From: an uncultured Bacteroidota bacterium
GTDB lineage: Bacteria; Bacteroidota; Bacteroidia; Bacteroidales; UBA12077
Length of the DNA stretch: 64,000 nt
Reading direction: 5' to 3'
Assembly: GCA_913055635.1 (NCBI GenBank)
Contig: CAJXLK010000012.1
Coordinates: 34,038-98,037, forward strand
Made by a program: the position numbers and the translations under genes
Notes under the pieces: model-generated
Seen by the model: only the letters and a program-made list of their open reading frames with translations
Databases searched by the model: none
What the model was told of the DNA's origin: nothing
Shown here: in pieces, positions 24,876 to 32,316 of the stretch
Position numbering within the stretch: position 1 is the stretch's first letter
Layout of the letters: each line of letters begins with the position of its first letter

Positions 24876-25424
24876 TTAATGTTCTTTCAAATACTTTTCT
24901 ATCTTTTTTACTGCGTGGTGATAAGAAGCTTTCAGCGCACCCACCGAGGTATCCAGAATCCCGGACATATCTTCATATTTCATCTCATCAAAATATTTCA
25001 TGTTGAACACCAGCCTTTGCTTTTCGGGTAAGGTCAGGATGGCCTTTTGCAATTTCAGCTCGATCTGCTCCCCGTTGAAATAATGATCGCTTTCCAGGGT
25101 ATTGGCCAGATGATGTTCAACATCGAGAAAGGGGATTGACTGCCTTTTTTTCTTTTGTTTGAGAAATGTCAGTGATTCGTTGGTAGCGATCCGGTAAAGC
25201 CAGGTATAGAGCTTAGCGTCTTCCCTGAACTGGGACAACCCCCGCCATACTTTTACGAAAGTGTTTTGTAAAATATCATCTGAATCCTCATGGCTAATGA
25301 CAATTTTTCGGATATGCCAGTAAAGCCTTTCCTGATATTTTTCGATGATCTGTTTGAAGGCAAAGTTTTTAAAATCACTTTCCCTAAACATTTCCAGCAG
25401 TTCTTTATCAGTATACTCTGACAT
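24876..25424 (-). CDS. ECF-type RNA polymerase sigma factor
   Basis: The 182-residue protein has region 2 (about 20-85) with HEDSDDILQNTFVKVWRGL and LYTWLYRIATNESL, and region 4 (about 120-175) with LPEKQRLVFNMKYFDEMKYEDM and a helix-turn-helix ending GALKASYHHAVKKIEKYL. It belongs to the RpoE/SigW-like ECF class. It starts 19 bases after the transketolase C-half gene and is followed by the anti-sigma-like and Spy-like genes, giving a standard sigma, anti-sigma, sensor layout. Whether its regulon includes the two large PPDK_N proteins downstream on the same strand is not known. Confidence 0.92.
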   Translation of the reverse strand: MSEYTDKELLEMFRESDFKNFAFKQIIEKYQERLYWHIRKIVISHEDSDDILQNTFVKVWRGLSQFREDAKLYTWLYRIATNESLTFLKQKKKRQSIPFLDVEHHLANTLESDHYFNGEQIELKLQKAILTLPEKQRLVFNMKYFDEMKYEDMSGILDTSVGALKASYHHAVKKIEKYLKEH

Positions 25425-25443
25425 GTTTCCCTTGGGCAGTGGT

Positions 25444-26436
25444 TTAGGAGGCCGAAGATATTAAATAATCGTCGCTTTTATGGGCTTTTCGGTCAATGGC
25501 CAGTTCACTGGCACTGATGATATCGGGCACATCCAACTTGTATTTTTTGAGCAACTCATTGGGTTTACCACTTTCTCCAAATACGTCGTCGGCGGCGACC
25601 ATTTCGATGGGCAGGGGGTATTTGCGGGCCATTAACTGGGCCACCGAGTCTCCCAGTCCTCCGTTCCGAAGGTGTTCCTCGGCCGTAACGATGGCTTTTG
25701 TCTTCTGGGCCGATTGCAGGATGGCTTCTTCATCCAGGGGCTTGATTGTGTGTACATTGATCACTTCCGCAGAGATGCCTTTATCTTCCAACTTTTCAGC
25801 TGCCCGTAAAGCCGTATATAATAGATGACCGGTAGCCAGAATGGTTACATCACTGCCCGGATTCATCATCACGGCTTTACCAATCTCAAAGGACTGGTCT
25901 TCTGGGGTAAAATTGGGAACCTTGGGTCTACCAAAACGTAAGTAGACGGGGCCTTTCATATGAGCCACTGCCAGCGTTGCCGCCTTTGTCTGATTGTAAT
26001 CAGCCGGGTTAATCACCGTCATGTTGGGTAACATTTTCATCAGTCCGATGTCTTCCATAATCTGGTGGGAAGCCCCGTCCTCACCCAGGGTCAGCCCGGC
26101 ATGGGAAGCACATATTTTGACATTCTTGTTGGAATAGGCCACCGATTGGCGTATTTGATCGTACACCCGTCCGGTGGCAAAATTGGCAAAAGTAGCCACA
26201 AATGGGATCTTTCCCCCAATGGTGATGCCCGCTGCCGCACTGATCATATTGGCTTCGGCGATTCCACATTGAAAGAACCGTTCCGGAAAGGCTTTGAAGA
26301 ATTCGGTCATTTTGAGCGAACCACTCAGATCGGCACCAAATGCCACAATGTTTTCATCTTCTTTGCCCAGCTCATAAAGGGCGGCTCCAAATCCTGCCCG
26401 GGTCGGTTTGGCCTCATGTGATGTAAATTCCTTCAT
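25444..26436 (-). CDS. Transketolase, C-terminal (pyrimidine-binding) subunit
   Basis: About 330 residues from ATG 26436; a TTG two codons upstream is less likely. The protein is the C-terminal half of a split transketolase: a pyrimidine-binding domain with FGADLSGSLKMTEF, RFFQCGIAEANMISAAAGI (the invariant Glu that activates thiamine diphosphate) and a transketolase C-terminal domain with VITAEEHLRNGGLGDSVAQ. With the N-terminal subunit at 27363-28208 it would form the enzyme that moves two-carbon ketol units in the non-oxidative pentose phosphate pathway. The two halves are normally adjacent; here a methylglyoxal-synthase-like gene and about 480 non-coding bases lie between. A -7-like element at 26549-26556 suggests separate transcription. 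Confidence 0.93.
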   Translation of the reverse strand: MKEFTSHEAKPTRAGFGAALYELGKEDENIVAFGADLSGSLKMTEFFKAFPERFFQCGIAEANMISAAAGITIGGKIPFVATFANFATGRVYDQIRQSVAYSNKNVKICASHAGLTLGEDGASHQIMEDIGLMKMLPNMTVINPADYNQTKAATLAVAHMKGPVYLRFGRPKVPNFTPEDQSFEIGKAVMMNPGSDVTILATGHLLYTALRAAEKLEDKGISAEVINVHTIKPLDEEAILQSAQKTKAIVTAEEHLRNGGLGDSVAQLMARKYPLPIEMVAADDVFGESGKPNELLKKYKLDVPDIISASELAIDRKAHKSDDYLISSAS

Positions 26437-26497
26437 AATCAATGGATTTCTCTGATAAACCGTTTTGTTTGTGATCCTCCTTATGGTATATATTAGG

Positions 26498-26512
26498 GTG
26501 TGCCAGGCACAC
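26498..26512. promoter_or_regulatory. Palindrome in the transketolase C-half leader
   Basis: GTGTGCC and GGCACAC are perfect arms around a single A. The element lies about 62 bases upstream of the ATG and downstream of the likely -7 box, so it would be in the transcribed leader. It could be an operator or a small hairpin. Confidence 0.4.
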
Positions 26513-26548
26513 GGATTGCCGATGGTTGTCGGATGCGGTTGTTGGTTG

Positions 26549-26556
26549 CAAAGGTA
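26549..26556 (-). promoter_or_regulatory. Possible -7 element for transketolase C-half
   Basis: TACCTTTG on the minus strand matches TAnnTTTG exactly. No clear -33 TTTG was found at the right distance. The leader would be a little over 100 bases. Confidence 0.4.
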
Positions 26557-26913
26557 ATGATTCGCTTTGTTTATCCGAATTAAATTTGGATTGATCGGGC
26601 CTGTTACTGATACTTTTTAGCTTCTTCCAGCTTCCCTGCTGATTTGTAGGGTGTTTTTTCCCGGTGAACCAACCGCTCTGTTTCGATGGTAGGAAACTTC
26701 TGCCATTCGGTGTCATTGGCAGGATTGCAGGCGGGTAGCCGGCAGGGTGGGATGCATAACGGGTCAGGCTGGATAATTCATGGGCAATGAAACGAAGCCG
26801 TGTGTTTTTTGGGGATGGATAATCCTGCGTTTGCCCCAGGACCAGCATAAGCGCGTTTTTTGTATATGTGTTGAGCGGAGCGTTTTTCAAGGCTTATTTT
26901 TGCCCGTAGGCGG

Positions 26914-27309
26914 TTATTTGCCCCTGAGCCTTTCGTAATCTTCTTTTTTGATGAGTCCGATAATCAACAGTTCGGCACTGGAGGAATTGGTGGCTATGGG
27001 TATATTTTTACCATCGCAGATGTCCAATAATTGTTGGATGTCTTCGTGATGAGGCTGTGTGACCTGAGGATCTCTGAAAAACAGCACAATGTCAATTTCA
27101 TTTTGCTGGATCATGTTGATGATCTCTCTGTAACCCCCGTATCTTCCGGGGCTCATGTGTTTTACTTCCAGGCCGCCCGATTCCACATATTCAGCAGTAC
27201 GCCCGGTGGCCACCAAATTGATATCCTCGATCCACTCATTCCTGCTCTTGAGAAAATCGACCATTTCCTGTTTCTTGGCATCATGAGCAATGATTACGAT
27301 ATTCTTCAT
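26914..27309 (-). CDS. Methylglyoxal-synthase-like protein with altered active site
   Basis: The 131-residue protein has the length and fold pattern of methylglyoxal synthase, which turns dihydroxyacetone phosphate into methylglyoxal and phosphate. IAHDAKKQ (D10), FFRDP (D80) and PHHED (D90) line up with E. coli D20, D91 and D101. The segment equivalent to GGDQQ reads GGYRE, so the catalytic base Asp71 is replaced by Tyr60. The phosphate-binding TGTTG reads TGRTA, and SGP reads SPG. The 16-residue spacing from GG to the next ID is the same as in E. coli, so the alignment is firm. Activity is therefore doubtful; it may be a ligand-binding MGS-like domain. It follows the transketolase N-half after 53 bases, probably in one transcript. 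Confidence 0.8.
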   Translation of the reverse strand: MKNIVIIAHDAKKQEMVDFLKSRNEWIEDINLVATGRTAEYVESGGLEVKHMSPGRYGGYREIINMIQQNEIDIVLFFRDPQVTQPHHEDIQQLLDICDGKNIPIATNSSSAELLIIGLIKKEDYERLRGK

Positions 27310-27362
27310 AAGCCACTTTTTTGGGGTTATTATGGTGTAACGTAATTAAAAGCAGGAATGTT

Positions 27363-28208
27363 TTAGTAATCGCCCAATGTTTCTTCCAACTGACTCAATG
27401 CTTTTTCCAGTTGTTCATCATTGGGGGCCATCCCGTGCCATTTGTGGGTGCCCATCATATAATCCACGCCCATGCCCATTTCTGTTTTCATGATGATGAT
27501 CACTGGCTTTTGCCGGCCGGTGCGTTTTTTGGCTTCATCCAGGGTGTTGAGCACCTCTTCCAGGTCATTGCCGTTCATGGTCATCACATCCCAGCCAAAA
27601 GCTTCAAATTTGGCTTTCAGATCCCCCAGGGTAAGGACTTCATCGACCGGCCCATCGATTTGTTTGCCGTTGAAATCGACCGTCACGATCATATTGTCTA
27701 CCTGATGGGCTGCAGCGAACATGGCGGCTTCCCAGTTCTGCCCTTCCTGAAGCTCGCCGTCTCCCGTCAGGCAATAAATCAGGTTGTCATCGCCGTTGAG
27801 TTTCTTGGCCAGAGCCGCACCAATAGACACGGATATGCCTTGTCCCAGCGAGCCGGTGGCGATCCGTATTCCCGGCAGTTCCTTATCCGGGGCAGGATGC
27901 CCCTGCAGACGCGAATTAATCGAACGAAAGGTGGCCAGCTCCTTGATGTCAAAATACCCGTTGCGCGCCATTACACTGTAAAGAACCGGCGAAATATGGC
28001 CATTCGAGAGAATGAACACGTCCTCACCAATCCCGTCCATGTTGAAATGGGAGGGATCATGATTCATCACCTCGAAAAATAAGGCCGTCATGTACTCAGT
28101 ACAACCCAAGGAACCTCCTGGATGCCCCGAATTCTGGGTGTGCACCATCCTTACAATATCTCGTCTCACCTGCGAGGTGATTTGTTTAAGTTCTTCTATA
28201 CGCTCCAT
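27363..28208 (-). CDS. Transketolase, N-terminal (thiamine diphosphate-binding) subunit
   Basis: The 281-residue protein is the N-terminal half of a split transketolase. It shows SGHPGGSLGCTEYMTALFF, the GDGELQEGQNWEAAMFAA diphosphate/Mg-binding motif, and DFNGKQIDGPVDEVL. It ends with the GMGVDYMMGTHKWHGMAPND segment typical of the split archaeal and bacterial type, close to the natural break between domains. It needs the C-terminal subunit encoded at 25444-26436. It is first in a minus-strand run with the methylglyoxal-synthase-like gene 53 bases downstream. It is divergent from ychF across a 204-base AT-rich region. Confidence 0.94.
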   Translation of the reverse strand: MERIEELKQITSQVRRDIVRMVHTQNSGHPGGSLGCTEYMTALFFEVMNHDPSHFNMDGIGEDVFILSNGHISPVLYSVMARNGYFDIKELATFRSINSRLQGHPAPDKELPGIRIATGSLGQGISVSIGAALAKKLNGDDNLIYCLTGDGELQEGQNWEAAMFAAAHQVDNMIVTVDFNGKQIDGPVDEVLTLGDLKAKFEAFGWDVMTMNGNDLEEVLNTLDEAKKRTGRQKPVIIIMKTEMGMGVDYMMGTHKWHGMAPNDEQLEKALSQLEETLGDY

Positions 28209-28370
28209 TTCTTGTTTAAAATATTAACTGTCAGTAATCGATTGCCTCTTTTTACCGACGTAAAAATACTATTTTCGTGGGACTACGAAAAATACAGCTG
28301 GGTTATTTTGTGAAAATTTTATGAAAACAGAATTGTTGATAATTATGGTGACACGGTCGATAAAAAGGTT

Positions 28371-28378
28371 TATTTTTG
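28371..28378 (+). promoter_or_regulatory. Possible -7 element of ychF
   Basis: TATTTTTG fits TAnnTTTG and lies 34 bases before the ychF ATG. No TTTG at the right distance upstream was found. Confidence 0.4.
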
Positions 28379-28412
28379 CAGCTTTCATCAACCCTTAAAG
28401 ATTTGTTTTTTC

Positions 28413-29510
28413 ATGGGATTAAGATGCGGCATTGTTGGTTTACCCAACGTAGGAAAATCCACCCTTTTTAACAGCTTATCGCGGGCCCGGGCAGAGTCGG
28501 CCAATTATCCGTTTTGTACGATCGAACCCAATGTGGGTATTATTCCGGTTCCAGACCAGCGTCTGGATATGATTGCCGAGCGGGTTAAGCCACAAAAAGT
28601 GACCCCAACGACCATTGAGTTTGTGGATATTGCCGGGTTGGTTGAGGGAGCCAGCAAAGGGGAAGGCCTGGGCAATCAGTTTTTGGCCAATATAAGACAA
28701 ACAGATGCCATCATTCATATACTGCGGTGTTTTGAGGATGACAATGTGGCCCATGTCGACAACCATGTGGATCCGATTCGGGATAAGCGCATCGTAGAGA
28801 CTGAGTTGCAATTGAAGGATTTGGAGACCCTTGATAATCGGCGGGAGAAAGTCGAAAAGCAGGCCAAAACCGGAGACAAGGAGGCCCGCAAGCTTCTGGA
28901 AGTGCTTAATCGATATGAGCAGCATATTGCCCGTGGCAATCCGGCCCATACCCTGGAGGCAGAAAGCGAAGAGAAGGAGAAGATTCAGGATCTACAGCTT
29001 CTTACTGATAAACCGGTGCTGTATGTTTGCAATGTGGATGATGATTCGGTTATTCAAGGCAATGAGCATGTAGAGCGCCTCAGGCAGGAAATTGAACCTG
29101 AAGATGCCGGGATGATTATGCTGGCTGCTGCTTTGGAGGCTGAAATTGGAGAACTCGATACAGAAGAGGAAAGGCGTATGTTTTTGGAAGAACTCGGCCT
29201 CGAATCTTCGGGACTGACCCGGATGATCCGTTCAGCCTACCATTTGCTTAATCTGGAAACCTTCTTCACGGCAGGGCCCAAAGAAGTTCGCGCCTGGACC
29301 GTAAAGCGAGGCACCAAGGCACCGCAGGCCGGTGGCACCATTCATTCGGATTTTGAAAGGGGCTTTATTAAGGCCGAGGTCATCAAATATGAGGATTTTA
29401 TCCGTTACGGTTCTGAGTCGGCCTGCCGTGAAGCCGGCCGGATCCATTTGGAAGGAAAAGATTATAAGGTTCAGGACGGCGATGTCATTTATTTTAAATT
29501 TAATGTTTAA
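28413..29510 (+). CDS. ychF: Redox-regulated ATPase YchF (Obg-type P-loop protein)
   Basis: The 365-residue protein is YchF, a universally conserved Obg-family P-loop NTPase that prefers ATP and associates with ribosomes. Visible are the P-loop GLPNVGKSTLFN (about residues 8-19), the switch FVDIAGLVEGASKGEGLGNQF, the altered G4 motif (CNVD in place of NKxD, which favours ATP) and a C-terminal TGS-type domain ending DGDVIYFKFNV. Length is normal. It is followed after 24 bases by the PafA-like gene, so co-transcription is likely, although a functional tie is not obvious. Confidence 0.96.
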   Translation: MGLRCGIVGLPNVGKSTLFNSLSRARAESANYPFCTIEPNVGIIPVPDQRLDMIAERVKPQKVTPTTIEFVDIAGLVEGASKGEGLGNQFLANIRQTDAIIHILRCFEDDNVAHVDNHVDPIRDKRIVETELQLKDLETLDNRREKVEKQAKTGDKEARKLLEVLNRYEQHIARGNPAHTLEAESEEKEKIQDLQLLTDKPVLYVCNVDDDSVIQGNEHVERLRQEIEPEDAGMIMLAAALEAEIGELDTEEERRMFLEELGLESSGLTRMIRSAYHLLNLETFFTAGPKEVRAWTVKRGTKAPQAGGTIHSDFERGFIKAEVIKYEDFIRYGSESACREAGRIHLEGKDYKVQDGDVIYFKFNV

Positions 29511-29534
29511 TCAGACCTTTTAACCAAGAAGAAC

Positions 29535-31193
29535 ATGAGATCAAAGCCCGGTTTTTTCGTGCTTTTCGTCATTTTTTTAATTGTTGGCAACACATGGCCC
29601 GCACGGAGTCAGGTTCAGGATGTTGATAATCAACCCCGTCTGGTGGTTCGGGTGGTTGTCGAACAGATGCGTTATGAGATGCTCCTGCGCTACTGGGATC
29701 AGTTTGAATCAGATGGCTTTAAAAAACTTGCCGGTCAAGGGGTCATGTGTAAAAATGCCCGCCTGGGCTATTCTCATTCCGGGCTTGCCTCGGGTTTGGC
29801 AACCCTCTCGACCGGTTCCTGTCCCTCCATGCATGGCATCATCGCAGATAAATGGTATGACCGGCTCACCGCTCAGGAAAAGGGTGCGGTTGAAACACAC
29901 AGCCCGCAGGCATTGGGAGGGCAAGCCGAAAATGGCCATTATGCCCCGGTTAACCTGCTGACATCCTCCAGTGGAGATGAGTTAAAGATGCTGAATCCAC
30001 ACTCACAGGTCTATAGCGTTGGCCTGAATGCCACCTCGGCCGTCCTGGGGGCAGGAAAAATGAGCGATGGCGCCTTCTGGATGGATGAGCACTCCGGAAA
30101 CTGGATGACCAACACCTATTATATGGATAGCCTTCCCGGCTGGGTCCGTCGTTTTAATGACAAAGACCTCGAGTCGATCTATATGGAGCGGAAGTGGAAA
30201 AAGCTCAAATCCGACGATTATTATCATTCCGCCATCCGCGATGACCGGGATTCGGAAGAAGGTTTTTTGTTGTTGTACAGCAATACCTTTCCCTATGACC
30301 TTCAAACCTTAAAACGGAAGGCCAATGGCTTTAAGTATCTCAAATACACTCCTTTCGGTAATACCTACACCAAGGATTTCGCCCTTTCGCTGATTCGCAA
30401 CCAGCAGCTTGGCCAGGACCGCCACCCCGATATCATTAACATTGCCTTTTCTGCTTCTGCCCATATCACTAGGCTATTCGGCCCGCGCTCTCTCGAAATG
30501 GAGGATTTGTATTTGCGCCTGGACCGTGAAATTGCTCATTTACTGGATTATCTGGAACAACAGGTAGGCAGGGAAAATCTCCTGCTGGTACTTACCTCTG
30601 CTCAGGGAGCAGCTGATTCTTATGGGTATAGAAAAGCCAAAAAACTGAGTGCAGGGCAATACAAACCCAATCATGGCCTCGCCCTGCTTAAGAGTTATCT
30701 TAATGTAGTCTATGAGCCTGGTGAGTGGATCAGTGGTTATGCCGGGGGGCAGATTTACCTCAACCACAGCCTGATCGATCAAAAGGGCTATGACATTGAT
30801 CAGTTTCAGGAACGGGTGGCCCGTTTCATGGTCAAAAAATCGGGTGTGGCCTATGCCATCAAAGCTTCGGCCATCAAAAGCGGCTCTTATATGGGGGGTA
30901 TGATGAAGATGGTTCGAAAAAGCTATCATCCGGCTCGCTCAGGAGATGTTTTTCTTGTCTTACGGGCCGGCACCCAAGAGCAACCTGGAGGATCAGGCTC
31001 CATCTACAGCTATCATACCCATCTGCCTATGATATGGTGGGGCAACGGATTTGAGCCCGGGGTGGTCAACGCCAAGGTGCATTTAAGGGATGTGGCCCCG
31101 ACCATCTCCCAACTGCTGAATATCCCTTACCCGGAGGCGAGTTTTGGCAAGGCCATCTTACCCCTGGTTGAACCCCAATATTCAAACCCCTAA
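29535..31193 (+). CDS. PafA-like alkaline phosphatase superfamily protein, active site lost
   Basis: The 552-residue protein has a signal peptide (about 1-25) and aligns along its length with PafA-type periplasmic phosphatases: LVVRVVVEQMRY, STGSCPSMHGI, SGNWMTNTYY, LFGPRSLEMEDLYLRLD and YHTHLPMIWWG. Nearly all catalytic residues of the family are changed. Position 43 is Glu where the metal-binding Asp is expected, the nucleophile Thr position is Leu84, and the Lys/Arg pair is N165/T167. The DxxxH pair is A309/R313 and the Asp-His pair is A356/Q357; only His496 remains. Hydrolysis is very unlikely. It may be a binding or regulatory pseudoenzyme in the periplasm. It follows ychF by 24 bases and precedes the SMR gene by 11. 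Loss of function was judged by eye against the known PafA residues. Confidence 0.85.
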   Translation: MRSKPGFFVLFVIFLIVGNTWPARSQVQDVDNQPRLVVRVVVEQMRYEMLLRYWDQFESDGFKKLAGQGVMCKNARLGYSHSGLASGLATLSTGSCPSMHGIIADKWYDRLTAQEKGAVETHSPQALGGQAENGHYAPVNLLTSSSGDELKMLNPHSQVYSVGLNATSAVLGAGKMSDGAFWMDEHSGNWMTNTYYMDSLPGWVRRFNDKDLESIYMERKWKKLKSDDYYHSAIRDDRDSEEGFLLLYSNTFPYDLQTLKRKANGFKYLKYTPFGNTYTKDFALSLIRNQQLGQDRHPDIINIAFSASAHITRLFGPRSLEMEDLYLRLDREIAHLLDYLEQQVGRENLLLVLTSAQGAADSYGYRKAKKLSAGQYKPNHGLALLKSYLNVVYEPGEWISGYAGGQIYLNHSLIDQKGYDIDQFQERVARFMVKKSGVAYAIKASAIKSGSYMGGMMKMVRKSYHPARSGDVFLVLRAGTQEQPGGSGSIYSYHTHLPMIWWGNGFEPGVVNAKVHLRDVAPTISQLLNIPYPEASFGKAILPLVEPQYSNP

Positions 31194-31204
31194 AATACCT
31201 CTAT

Positions 31205-31522
31205 ATGGCTTGGTGGTATTTATTCATCGCCGGATTATTTGAAGTGGCCTGGGCCCTGGGCATGAAATTCACCGACGGCTTTTCCCGCTTATGGCCTACC
31301 CTTGGTGTTTTAGCCCTGATGGGGCTGAGCGTTTATTTCCTTTCTCTGGCGGTCAAAACCCTTTCGGTGGGCACCGCCTATGCCATTTGGACCGGCATCG
31401 GCATTGCCGGTACCACCCTGGCCGGAATGATCTGGTTCGGTGAATCAATCAGCATCCTCCGGGTGCTGCTGATCACCCTGATTTTAGCTGCAGTGGTCGG
31501 TCTGAGGCTTTTACCCAGATAA
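31205..31522 (+). CDS. SMR-family exporter, SugE/Gdx type
   Basis: The 105-residue protein has four transmembrane helices and the SMR catalytic Glu in LFEVAWALGMKFTDGFSRLWP (E13). The GMKFTDGF loop and a GTAYAIWTGIG segment in helix 3 fit the SugE/Gdx subgroup, which exports guanidinium with proton antiport, rather than the polyaromatic-drug EmrE subgroup. Members work as antiparallel homodimers. The start lies 11 bases after the PafA-like stop, so it is probably in that operon. No guanidine riboswitch can fit in this spacing. Substrate is inferred from subgroup motifs. Confidence 0.88.
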   Translation: MAWWYLFIAGLFEVAWALGMKFTDGFSRLWPTLGVLALMGLSVYFLSLAVKTLSVGTAYAIWTGIGIAGTTLAGMIWFGESISILRVLLITLILAAVVGLRLLPR

Positions 31523-31906
31523 TGGCCTTGAAACATTTAGCCTCAGCCGGCATTTGAGCCGAAACAGCAACCAATCCAGGTGAAGCTGATCCAATCATAC
31601 CTTTGAATTTATATGGCTCCTTTCTGCGTTGGTTTTTCTCTCAGGTCTTTTCACTGAACCTGTTGTGGACTTCTGGCCTTCTGATATTTACTAATCCCTT
31701 TTATTGCGGGGGTTTTATGGTTGAGATTTTCTCTGAAAAAAACCGATGGATTATTAGGCATGGTAATGATTTATGTTATACATTTGTATGAAGCTAGGTC
31801 GTAGATGTTTGAGCAGACAGATCCTTCCTCCCCAAACAAAGGCAGTTTGTTTGTCGGCATTAATTTGGTTTAGCTTTATTTAATCTTATTTCTAAATTAT
31901 TTTACT
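31523..31906. other. Intergenic region before the RRM gene
   Basis: No gene, tRNA or recognisable structured RNA is visible. The right end holds a likely promoter (31850-31878). The stretch 31870-31906 is AT-rich leader sequence. Confidence 0.5.
31850..31878 (+). promoter_or_regulatory. Possible promoter of the RRM gene
   Basis: TTTG (31850-31853) and TAGCTTTA (31871-31878) are 17 bases apart; the -7 element departs from TAnnTTTG only in the last base. A leader of about 25 bases would precede the ATG. Confidence 0.4.
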
Positions 31907-32158
31907 ATGAACATTTATGTAGGAAACCTGGATTATGGTCTTCAGGAAAGTGAACTGGAACAGCTTTTTAGGGAGTATGGAGAGGTGGCCTCCGTTAAGA
32001 TCATCAAGGACAAGTACACCGGTAAGGCCAAGGGGTTTGGCTTTATAGAAATGCCGGATGAAGGTGAAGCCAACACGGCTATCGACGAATTAAACGGAAA
32101 GGAAGTCAACGGCCGACAAATGAAGGTCAATCAGGCCAGGCCAAGACGGGAGAACTGA
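31907..32158 (+). CDS. RRM-domain RNA-binding protein
   Basis: The 83-residue protein is a single RNA recognition motif with RNP2 (IYVGNL, residues 3-8) and RNP1 (KGFGFIEM, residues 42-49), followed by a short basic tail (ARPRREN). The aromatic residues that stack on RNA are present in both motifs. Bacterial RRM proteins of this size are common in Bacteroidota and Cyanobacteria and are thought to bind single-stranded RNA, sometimes in cold response. They have no known enzymatic role. It is transcribed alone with a clear terminator downstream. Confidence 0.93.
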   Translation: MNIYVGNLDYGLQESELEQLFREYGEVASVKIIKDKYTGKAKGFGFIEMPDEGEANTAIDELNGKEVNGRQMKVNQARPRREN

Positions 32159-32237
32159 TTCCCTGCCCCTGCTATGGGGCTTGTAAGTGGCTACGGGATT
32201 GCACTTTTTTAGCCCTAAAACTCTGAGGAAGATATTG

Positions 32238-32274
32238 ACCGGCATCTGTTAGGGGGATGCCGGTTTCTTTGTTT
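32238..32274 (+). terminator. Rho-independent terminator of the RRM gene
   Basis: ACCGGCATC (32238-32246) and GATGCCGGT (32256-32264) form a 9-bp stem with a 9-base loop, followed by TTCTTTGTTT. Confidence 0.75.
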
Positions 32275-32316
32275 CCCCGGTGCCATGGGGTTTGGCATGT
32301 AGCGGGTGCGGGCAGA

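Larger units (their letters stand above)
26437..26913. other. Non-coding gap before the transketolase C-half gene
   Basis: No gene is supported in this stretch. A 158-codon frame crosses it on the minus strand, but its composition is unlike a protein and it overlaps the transketolase start. The region holds TACCTTTG on the minus strand (26556-26549), a perfect -7 element, and a 15-base palindrome GTGTGCC-A-GGCACAC at 26498-26512. Both lie upstream of the transketolase C-half. Confidence 0.6.

Noticed and set aside
26414..26890. 158-residue minus-strand coding frame
   Set aside because: Overlaps the transketolase start and its composition is not protein-like; better read as leader DNA.
31100..31204. 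Guanidine riboswitch before the SMR gene
   Set aside because: Only 11 bases lie between the upstream stop and the start; no aptamer can fit outside coding sequence.
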